NCBI GenBank assembly: GCA_045629725.1
Contig: JAZQRT010000153.1
Location: 1 to 13,085, forward strand
Reading direction: 5' to 3'
Length of the DNA stretch: 13,085 nucleotides
Source: SIG714 sp045629725
GTDB lineage: Bacteria > Bacillota > Clostridia > Oscillospirales > CAG-272
The notes under the pieces: generated by a model
What the model saw: only the letters and a program-made list of their open reading frames with translations
Database searches by the model: none
What the model was told of the DNA's origin: nothing
Translations under genes and position numbers: made by a program
Part shown: positions 7,326 to 13,085 of the stretch, one piece after another
Layout of the letters: every line of letters begins with the position of its first letter
Position numbering within the stretch: the first letter of the stretch is position 1

Positions 7326-8858
7326 ATGAAAAAAGTTATTGCATTTATTGTATCAATGGTGTTTATCTCCTCCGCATTTTTCTCGGTGGGGGTAATAAAT
7401 GCTGAAGCAGCAGCGTATGAAGAAGCACCAAGTATTACCGAACACCAGGTAATTAAGAAAATTGACACACTGATATCACTTTTGGACGGCAAGTATTTTA
7501 CAACAACAGGTTCAAGCTGTTGGAACAGCAGTTGTAATAAATGTCTTAATGCAAACGTACTCAACTCAAGCTGGTTCAAAAATATGTTTGGCAAGGTATC
7601 GGTAAATCAGCTTCCCGGTCATGCTTATCCGGGAGGGGACACAGGATATGCCTATGGTTGGTCATGTCATGGATTCGCAAACTTTGCAATGTGGTACATA
7701 TTCGCATCGGATAATTCCGACAAGGTGGATTTCAAAAGGGTTGTAGATTACGTAGCTCTTACTGAAGAAAACGTAAAAAAATATGCAAAGCCCGGTGATA
7801 TAATCAGATATAAAAACAACAGTGTCGGACATTCCGTGATCGTTGTCAGCGCAGACGAGGAGGGAATTACCGTTCTTGACAGTAATTACAGATATATTTC
7901 TGATGGACATTGCCGCGTAAGACTTCATAAGATCAAATATACGGGAACAACGATGGCAATTTCCCGAGCAACCAATTACATCGACACTCCTTCGCTCACA
8001 CTTAATTTTGACACAAACGGCGGTGCTATCCTTAATTCCGCACCCAAGGGATATGCCTATGAGGTTGTTTATTCCAAGGGACTTAACCTCAGAGCAGGAA
8101 CAAGCTCCGGATATAAAAGACTTACGGTAATTCCCGAGGGGGAAGTATTTACTGTTGATTTTGATAATACAGTACAGGCAAACGGCTATACTTGGGGTAA
8201 GGTCACCTACGGCGGATATACGGGCTGGGCGGTTATTTCCGAAACTAAGTATACAAAGCTTGTGGGAGAGGTAATGAACACTCCTTGCTTTGTAAAGGAT
8301 GGAATAGTGTATTCCTCTGAAACTGCGAAATCGTTTGCACAAAATGTATTATATGATGGAACTCAGTTTAGCTTGGTTGAGTCCGAGGCTCTCGGACTTG
8401 TGAAGGACGGATATTATTTCGTTGGCTGGTCAATGAATAAGGATGCGGGTGACGTTATTAAAACAGACTCTGTGATTTGTGCTGACGATATTGCAGAATG
8501 TACTGATAACAAGGATAAAACTGTCACACTGTATGCCGTTTGGGAGCCCGTTCACGTACATTCATTTCCTGCATGGACTCATACAGGAAACGAAAGCAGT
8601 CATACTGCCGTGTGTGGATGCGGATATGCAACCATTGAGGAGCACGAGTGGATCGAGAATACCGAGAACGTTGAGAACGAGCAGCATTACCACTGCAACG
8701 GCTGTGGAATTAACAAGACTGTTAATACTCTGACAGGCTCATATACCATAGACGGTACATTTTATATCGGAGAAGAACCCGAAAGAAACAGCGGATGGTT
8801 CCTTGTCAACGGAAACAAGATCCTCAGCTATACTCCTATTTGGAGAAGCGGATTCTGA
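7326..8858 (+). CDS. Secreted NlpC/CHAP-like cysteine peptidase with SH3 and InlB-type repeat
   Basis: The 510-residue product begins with a signal peptide (about 1-30, cleavage after AEA or AAA), so it is exported and probably acts on peptidoglycan peptides or surface proteins. Residues 55-73 hold a Cys cluster (C65, C70, C73). A papain-like domain follows at about 105-215: C114 in GWSCHGFANF, H169 in VGHSVIVV and D185/N187 in LDSNY fit a Cys-His-Asp/Asn catalytic set. A bacterial SH3 domain (about 247-305, GLNLRAGTSSGYKRL, GYTGWAVI) suggests wall binding. Residues 345-406 look like the end of an InlB/Flg_new repeat (DGYYFVGWS, VTLYAVW). The tail 410-461 has His/Cys pairs (CGCG, HYHCNGCG) that may bind metal or form disulfides. 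There is no LPXTG sorting signal. The ATG at 7326 is six bases after AAGGA. Exact substrate is unknown; amidase, endopeptidase and protease are all possible. Confidence 0.8.
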   Translation: MKKVIAFIVSMVFISSAFFSVGVINAEAAAYEEAPSITEHQVIKKIDTLISLLDGKYFTTTGSSCWNSSCNKCLNANVLNSSWFKNMFGKVSVNQLPGHAYPGGDTGYAYGWSCHGFANFAMWYIFASDNSDKVDFKRVVDYVALTEENVKKYAKPGDIIRYKNNSVGHSVIVVSADEEGITVLDSNYRYISDGHCRVRLHKIKYTGTTMAISRATNYIDTPSLTLNFDTNGGAILNSAPKGYAYEVVYSKGLNLRAGTSSGYKRLTVIPEGEVFTVDFDNTVQANGYTWGKVTYGGYTGWAVISETKYTKLVGEVMNTPCFVKDGIVYSSETAKSFAQNVLYDGTQFSLVESEALGLVKDGYYFVGWSMNKDAGDVIKTDSVICADDIAECTDNKDKTVTLYAVWEPVHVHSFPAWTHTGNESSHTAVCGCGYATIEEHEWIENTENVENEQHYHCNGCGINKTVNTLTGSYTIDGTFYIGEEPERNSGWFLVNGNKILSYTPIWRSGF

Positions 8859-8877
8859 TTTTAATTTATACATAATA

Positions 8878-8913
8878 AATGGCAGGGCGTTGACCCTGTC
8901 ATTTTATTTTTTT
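8878..8913 (+). terminator. Intrinsic terminator after the peptidase gene
   Basis: AATGGCAGGG (8878-8887) pairs with CCCTGTCATT (8894-8903) with one G:T pair and a 6-base loop, followed by a T-rich tail to 8913. It lies about 20 bases after the stop codon. Confidence 0.88.
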
Positions 8914-8928
8914 GTGTAAAACAGAGTA

Positions 8929-8957
8929 TTGCAAAATTGTAGAGAATGTGATATAAT
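8929..8957 (+). promoter_or_regulatory. Extended -10 promoter for the ASCH-AlkD gene
   Basis: TTGCAA (8929-8934), a 17-base spacer and TATAAT (8952-8957), with TG at 8949-8950 giving an extended -10 element. The start would be near 8964, about 29 bases before the ATG. Confidence 0.8.
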
Positions 8958-8992
8958 ATAAGTGAAGATAAACGGAATACGATGGAATAAAA

Positions 8993-9982
8993 ATGATACA
9001 CCAAATGAAATTAAGGGATATGCCCTTTAATGAAATTGAAAGAGGCGAAAAAACAGTGGAGCTTCGCCTGTATGATGAAAAAAGAAAAACGGTAAAATTG
9101 GGTGATACACTTGTGTTTACCAATGCAGACAAACAGGGAGTGCAGTTTTGCAAGGTCATAGGTCTTTACCGATATTCGTCCTTTGAGGCGCTTTACGGGG
9201 AGATATCAGTAGAAAAATACGGTCACTCCGGCACGGATATGAGCGTATATTATTCGGCTGAGGAGCAAGAAAAATATGGCGTTGTCGGCATAGAGTTTGT
9301 AAGGGACGAAATAAAGAAAGAGCTTTATTCCATGCATGAGGAAAAGTACAGAGATTTTTCCTCGTCGCTCATTCCGGTGATCTCTAAAAACAGCATAATG
9401 GGCGTCAGAATACCGAAGCTCCGCAGGTATTCCACGCAGATCATAAAGCAGGGAAGACACGAGGCGTTTTTAAAGGATATTCCCCATGAATATTTTGAAG
9501 AAAATGCACTCCATGGATTTATAATTGAAAGCATCAAGGATTTTTCGGAATGTATTGGAGAGCTTGAGCGTTTCCTTCCATACGTAGATAATTGGTCTGT
9601 GTGTGATTCTGTAAGCCCGAAGGTGTTCAAAAAACATAAAGCAGAGCTTTTGGAGCACATAAAAAAATGGCTTTCCTCGGAGCAGGCTTACACCGTACGC
9701 TACGGGATAAAAATGCTCATGTGCCATTATCTTGAGGAGGATTTCTCTCCTGAATATCCACGTCTTGTCGCAGAAGTTAAAAGTGAGGAATATTACGTAA
9801 ACATGATGCGTGCATGGTATTTTGCCACTGCCCTTGCAAAAAGATGGGAAGATATCATCCCGTATATTGAAAACGGTATCCTTGATACTTGGACGCATAA
9901 TAAGACCATACAAAAGGCGAGGGAAAGCAATAGAATTACACCCGAGAAAAAGGAGTATTTAAAAGAGCTTTATAAACATTGA
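8993..9982 (+). CDS. ASCH domain fused to AlkD-like DNA alkylation repair enzyme
   Basis: The 329-residue product joins two domains in one uninterrupted frame. Residues 1-103 are an ASCH domain, a PUA-like fold linked to RNA or modified bases: I15-ERGEKTVELR-25 carries the family GxKTxExR motif, and GDTLVFTN (37-44) follows. Residues about 105-329 match the full-length HEAT-repeat glycosylases of the AlkC/AlkD family, which remove N3- and N7-alkylated purines. W201 and D205 in DNWSVCDSVSPKVF, and R236 in YTVRYGIKML, align with W109, D113 and R148 of Bacillus cereus AlkD, so the active site looks intact. WTHNKTIQKA (300-309) is a typical C-terminal motif. No membrane segment is present. The ribosome site is weak (tgga), while the promoter is good. 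The lipoprotein gene begins 28 bases downstream without a terminator. Domain identity is firm; the joint function is unknown. Confidence 0.9.
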   Translation: MIHQMKLRDMPFNEIERGEKTVELRLYDEKRKTVKLGDTLVFTNADKQGVQFCKVIGLYRYSSFEALYGEISVEKYGHSGTDMSVYYSAEEQEKYGVVGIEFVRDEIKKELYSMHEEKYRDFSSSLIPVISKNSIMGVRIPKLRRYSTQIIKQGRHEAFLKDIPHEYFEENALHGFIIESIKDFSECIGELERFLPYVDNWSVCDSVSPKVFKKHKAELLEHIKKWLSSEQAYTVRYGIKMLMCHYLEEDFSPEYPRLVAEVKSEEYYVNMMRAWYFATALAKRWEDIIPYIENGILDTWTHNKTIQKARESNRITPEKKEYLKELYKH

Positions 9983-10010
9983 AACAAATATCAAATTAAG
10001 GAGGTCAATT

Positions 10011-11525
10011 ATGATGAAAAGAATGTTTAGCATTGTGTTATTAGCGGTAATGGCATTGTCCTTTACAGGTTGTTTTGATCTTGCTTCGGGAATTCCAACT
10101 GTTCCTGCAACTTCACCCAATACTCAAAACAACGAAATCCCCCATTTCGGATATGACGGCGAGGAGATAGGCATCATAATGAGCGGATATAAGGAAGCAA
10201 CACGCTGTATAACACTTCCTTTAGGTGAGGACGAAACGCACGCCGTAAATGTTGCGGTGGCTAACCGTAATAAGATGGTTGAGGAGCTGCTTGATGTGAA
10301 GATCATTCCCTACGGAACTGTCTCTGCCGAATCGATGGTGGATCATATGAGGGAGTATTTTGCCTCGCCCGATACAAAATACGACATTGTGGGTCTGTAT
10401 CAGTATTATGACCTTGGACTTGCCTATGGCAAGGATATGGGCTTTGCGGATCTTGGCAAGATGTCAAGTGGTGCTGTGGAATTTGATCCGAAGGCGGATT
10501 ATTGGGACTATAGGAGCTATGAGCTTCTTTCCTACCAAGGCGCACCCTATCTGATCACGGGAGATCTATCTCAAAGCTGGGTTTCCTCAATGTATGTTTC
10601 TTATGTGAATGCTGATATGTGGGGCAAATATAAGGAGCAGATCAAGGCACTCACGGGATACGATGATATTTACGAGCTTGTATATGCAGGAAAGTGGACA
10701 GTGGAGCTTTGGTGTCAGTTAAATGAAATTGTACATGACAATAAGGATGGGGATGAGTCCCTTACCACTGCGGTGGATCAGCACGGTTTTTTGGGCTATA
10801 GCGCGCCGAGATCGGGCATCAATAACATAATTGTTGACGGATTTCTCGCGGGATGTCACGTTACCTTTTCAAATCTTGGTGAAAACGGTGTCCCTGAGAT
10901 AGATTACAACAGTGAAGCTCTTAAAGCTTATTCGGATGCAATGGTGAGTCTTTACAGTGATCCGAAATCCTGCTTTGTTGACTATGACGGTGATAAAAAT
11001 GCAGTGAAGTATTTTTCCGAGGGTAATACTCTTGTGACCATCGGAACCATCGGGGATGCGGAAAAATTAGCAGAAATGACCGCGGGATATTATATCCTGC
11101 CGCCACCCAAAGCAAATTCCGAACAGAGAGATTATTATACCATGACGGGAGACTCAAGTAACTTTTTCGGCATACCGAAAAAAAGTGAAAATTCGGATGC
11201 CGCGGTGCTTACCCTGAAGGCGCTTGGATATTATTCAAAGAAAATAGTAACGCCCGAAATATATGATATCGCTTTGAAGGGAAGATATACAAGAGGGGAT
11301 GCGGAGGCTGAAAAGGCATCCGCAATGATAGACTATATAAGAAGCAAGATATATTCGGATTTCCTTGTGCTTTTTAAGCAGTCAACGTCCGGTTCTCCCG
11401 TGTTCTATCACCGAGAAAAGGTAGGTAACAGTATTATTACTTCCGAAGCCGTTGTAATGCGACAGACTTGGAAAAACGAGCTTGATAAAATTTTGGAGGA
11501 GCTTGAGCCCAAAGCGAAGCCGTGA
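10011..11525 (+). CDS. Extracellular solute-binding lipoprotein, orphan
   Basis: The 504-residue product starts with a lipoprotein signal: basic MMKRM, a hydrophobic core and FTGC ending at C21, the probable lipidated cysteine (Phe at -3 is atypical). The mature part resembles family 1 extracellular solute-binding proteins of carbohydrate ABC transporters. Cues are the early VANRNKMVEELLDV segment, YDIVGLYQYYDL (about 123-134), the KWTVELWCQLNEI segment (about 228-240) and a long C-terminal lobe with a YYILPPPKAN hinge strand. It would sit on the outer face of the membrane and bind a sugar or oligosaccharide. No permease or ATPase gene adjoins it, so it must share a transporter encoded elsewhere or act as a receptor. 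A strong AAGGAGG site precedes tandem ATGs at 10011 and 10014; either may be used. It is probably cotranscribed with the upstream repair gene. Ligand is not predictable. Confidence 0.8.
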   Translation: MMKRMFSIVLLAVMALSFTGCFDLASGIPTVPATSPNTQNNEIPHFGYDGEEIGIIMSGYKEATRCITLPLGEDETHAVNVAVANRNKMVEELLDVKIIPYGTVSAESMVDHMREYFASPDTKYDIVGLYQYYDLGLAYGKDMGFADLGKMSSGAVEFDPKADYWDYRSYELLSYQGAPYLITGDLSQSWVSSMYVSYVNADMWGKYKEQIKALTGYDDIYELVYAGKWTVELWCQLNEIVHDNKDGDESLTTAVDQHGFLGYSAPRSGINNIIVDGFLAGCHVTFSNLGENGVPEIDYNSEALKAYSDAMVSLYSDPKSCFVDYDGDKNAVKYFSEGNTLVTIGTIGDAEKLAEMTAGYYILPPPKANSEQRDYYTMTGDSSNFFGIPKKSENSDAAVLTLKALGYYSKKIVTPEIYDIALKGRYTRGDAEAEKASAMIDYIRSKIYSDFLVLFKQSTSGSPVFYHREKVGNSIITSEAVVMRQTWKNELDKILEELEPKAKP

Positions 11526-11546
11526 CCTGTTTGAGATATAAATCTC

Positions 11547-11575
11547 TTGACAAAACGGGAGAAATATATTATAAT
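11547..11575 (+). promoter_or_regulatory. Perfect sigma-A promoter for rnpB
   Basis: TTGACA (11547-11552), a 17-base spacer and TATAAT (11570-11575) match the consensus at all 12 positions. The predicted start, 11581-11582, coincides with the first base of the P1 stem of the RNase P RNA, which supports both calls. Confidence 0.92.
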
Positions 11576-11580
11576 GAGGC

Positions 11581-11970
11581 TTGACCGACCGGGTTGTGCA
11601 TTTGCGCCGTATGTTGCCGAAAGGTATTACGGTGAGGAAAGTCCGGGCTTCACAGGGCAGGATAACGGATAACGTCCGCCGAAGGTGACTTCCGGGAAAG
11701 TGCAACAGAAATAGACCGCCTCATTTTTATGGGGTAAGGATGGAAAGGCGAGGTAAGAGCTCACCTGTACTCAGGTAACTGAGTGCGTATATGTAAACCC
11801 TATCCGAAGCAACACCCTTGGGGCTTCCTTGGAAGACGTTTGCCCGACGTATCAACTCGGGGGTGGCACGCAAGCTTTGCGGAGCACATCAGAGATGGTG
11901 TGCAAAGATAGATGAATGCAGCTCCGTATGGAGTACAGAACCCGGCTTATATGCCCGATCGGTCAATTCT
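11581..11970 (+). ncRNA. rnpB: RNase P RNA (bacterial, probably type A)
   Basis: This is the catalytic RNA that removes 5' leaders from pre-tRNAs together with the RnpA protein. The universally conserved P4 strands are present: GAGGAAAGTCCGGGC at 11634-11648 and ACAGAACCCGGCTTAT at 11935-11950. The other conserved boxes occur in order: AGTGCAACAGAAATAGACCG from 11699, GGTAAGGATGGAAAGGCGAG from 11733, AGGTAAGAGCTCACC and GTAAACCCTATCCGAAGCA around 11793-11811. The ends are defined by P1, in which TTGACCGA (11581-11588) pairs with TCGGTCAA (11959-11966). The length of about 386-390 nt and the Clostridia context suggest the ancestral type A fold rather than the Bacillus type B; I have not folded the molecule. 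The 3' end is set by P1 and may extend a few bases. An open frame running through its 3' half into dus is not a gene start. Confidence 0.96.
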
Positions 11971-11988
11971 TTGAAAATAAAGGTCCTT

Positions 11989-13002
11989 ATGAGCACATTT
12001 AAACTTGGTAATATTGAACTTGAAAACCCCATAATGTTGGCACCAATGGCAGGCGTGACGGATTTTTCCTATCGCCGCATTTGCCGACGTTATGGGGCTG
12101 ATTTTTCTGTTACGGAAATGGTTTCCGCCAAGGGAATGTATTATAACGATGAGAAAACAGGTATGCTTGCAGAGATAACAGAGGATATTTCCCCCTGTGC
12201 AGTTCAGATATTCGGAAAGGATCCCGATATTATGGCTCAGGCGGCAGAAAAGCTCACAAGCGGCGAGTACCGCGGGTGCAGATCAAGCGTTATTCCTACG
12301 GCGATAGATATAAACATGGGCTGTCCCGTGCATAAGATCGTATCAAACGGAGAGGGAAGTGCCCTCATGAAAAATCCCGAGCTGGTGGGCGAGATCGTCA
12401 AAAGCGTAAGCGAGGCAACCACGCTTCCCGTAACGGTAAAGATAAGAGCGGGGTGGGATGAGTCAAGCAAAAATGCCGTAAAGATTGCAGAGATCTGCGA
12501 AAAAAACGGTGCAAAAATGGTGACGGTCCACGGAAGAACAAGAACTCAAATGTATATGGGAGAGGCAGACCTCAATATCATAAAGGACGTGAAAAGCGCT
12601 CTCGGAATACCCGTTATCGGTAACGGAGGAATATTCAACTCAGAGGACGCCCTCCGAATGTTTGACTTGACAGGCTGCGACGGTATAATGGTCGGCAGAG
12701 GGGCTGAGGGAAATCCCTTTATTTTTGAGGAAATAAAAGCGGTTTTGTCGGGCAAGTATTATACACCTCCAAGTGCCGAAGAGCGCATGGCGGCGGCTTT
12801 TTTGCACGCAGAAATGCTTTGTAAATATAAGGGTGATTACATCGGCATACACGAGGCAAGAAAGCATATGGCATGGTATTTAAAGGGCATACGGGGTTCT
12901 GCAAAAATGAGAGCGGCGTGTAATTATATCGAGAGCATTGAGGACTTGAGGCGTCTGCTTGAGGAGTATAAAAACGAACTTGACAAGGACGCAGAGGTGT
13001 GA
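11989..13002 (+). CDS. dus: tRNA-dihydrouridine synthase (DusB-like)
   Basis: The 337-residue flavoenzyme reduces selected uridines in the tRNA D-loop to dihydrouridine using FMN and NAD(P)H. It has the Dus TIM-barrel signatures in order: MLAPMAGVTDFSYR (16-29), VTEMVSAKGM (41-50), DINMGCPVHKIV (107-118) with catalytic C112, VTVKIRAGW (148-156) with K151, TVHGRTRTQ (179-187) with H181, and the phosphate-binding NGGI and GRGAEGNP (212-215, 236-243). A segment at about 91-104 (SGEYRGCRSSVIPT) looks longer than the usual linker before the Cys motif. The frame is open back to 11818, but that part is rnpB; the ATG at 11989 follows AAAGG by five bases and gives the normal N terminus. The gene starts about 20 bases after rnpB with no terminator between, so it is probably transcribed from the rnpB promoter. 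Confidence 0.95.
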   Translation: MSTFKLGNIELENPIMLAPMAGVTDFSYRRICRRYGADFSVTEMVSAKGMYYNDEKTGMLAEITEDISPCAVQIFGKDPDIMAQAAEKLTSGEYRGCRSSVIPTAIDINMGCPVHKIVSNGEGSALMKNPELVGEIVKSVSEATTLPVTVKIRAGWDESSKNAVKIAEICEKNGAKMVTVHGRTRTQMYMGEADLNIIKDVKSALGIPVIGNGGIFNSEDALRMFDLTGCDGIMVGRGAEGNPFIFEEIKAVLSGKYYTPPSAEERMAAAFLHAEMLCKYKGDYIGIHEARKHMAWYLKGIRGSAKMRAACNYIESIEDLRRLLEEYKNELDKDAEV

Positions 13003-13008
13003 TACAAT
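12980..13008 (+). promoter_or_regulatory. Promoter overlapping the 3' end of dus
   Basis: TTGACA (12980-12985), a 17-base spacer and TACAAT (13003-13008) match the consensus at 11 of 12 positions. The -35 box lies inside the last codons of dus and the -10 begins one base after its stop. The start would be near 13015, giving a leader of about 66 bases with a 5-bp hairpin (13025-13037). Confidence 0.7.
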
Positions 13009-13080
13009 TAAAAAAGAGAGCAACTCCGCCATGCGGATATAAGATATAGGATTAGTCAGAATGTAAAAAGGAGAGATAAC

Positions 13081-13085
13081 ATGAA
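13081..13085 (+). CDS. Start of a downstream gene, two codons visible
   Basis: An ATG at 13081 lies seven bases after AAAGGAG (13067-13073), and an upstream promoter at 12980-13008 points at it. Only Met-Lys can be read before the window ends, so the product is unknown. Confidence 0.5.

Noticed and set aside
7662..8342. 226-codon open frame on the minus strand
   Set aside because: It is antisense to the well supported peptidase gene, has no recognisable domain and has no ribosome site or promoter that I could see.
11533..11546. GAGAT-ATAA-ATCTC inverted repeat between the lipoprotein gene and the rnpB -35 box as a terminator or operator
   Set aside because: The stem is only 5 bp, has no T tract after it, and may be chance; I cannot support either role.
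11818..11988. 57 extra codons upstream of the dus ATG, extending the frame to 11818
   Set aside because: This stretch is the 3' half of the RNase P RNA, including the conserved ACAGAACCCGGCTTAT box, and the encoded residues do not resemble a Dus N terminus.

Overview
The window looks like chromosomal DNA from an anaerobic, low-GC Gram-positive bacterium of the class Clostridia, probably a gut Oscillospirales/Ruminococcus-like lineage. The reasons are a GTP-type PEP carboxykinase, a clostridial-looking RNase P RNA, a DUF6273 membrane protein, an orphan sugar-binding-type lipoprotein, a secreted cysteine peptidase with SH3 and InlB-type repeats, strong Shine-Dalgarno sites and near-consensus sigma-A promoters. 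The placement is an inference from gene content. Every gene I accept lies on the + strand, and no insertion sequence, tRNA, CRISPR array or phage gene is visible.

Layout: (1) 1-456, the 3' end of pckG, then an intrinsic terminator. (2) 562-3378, a cytoplasmic GH38 alpha-mannosidase with little room for a promoter of its own. (3) 3417-4891, a perfect consensus promoter, a hairpin at the predicted mRNA 5' end and a gene with highly expressed codon style for a membrane-anchored DUF6273 protein, closed by a strong terminator. (4) 4985-7093, DNA topoisomerase III (topB), with a terminator. (5) 7262-8858, promoter and gene for a secreted NlpC/CHAP-like cysteine peptidase with SH3 and InlB-type regions, with a terminator. 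(6) 8929-11525, a promoter, then an ASCH-AlkD fusion gene, then 28 bases later a solute-binding lipoprotein gene, probably one transcript. (7) 11547-13002, a perfect promoter, RNase P RNA (rnpB), and a dihydrouridine synthase gene (dus) starting about 20 bases after the RNA with no terminator between them. (8) 12980-13085, a promoter embedded in the end of dus and the first two codons of another gene.

The genes do not form one pathway; most are separate housekeeping or surface units. The two combinations with clear functional sense are rnpB-dus (tRNA 5' maturation and tRNA modification from what looks like one promoter) and the ASCH-AlkD fusion (a PUA-like nucleic-acid domain joined to an alkyl-base glycosylase). 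No stretch over about 300 bases lacks a gene or RNA; the longest intergenic stretch (7094-7325) holds a terminator, an A/T tract and a promoter.
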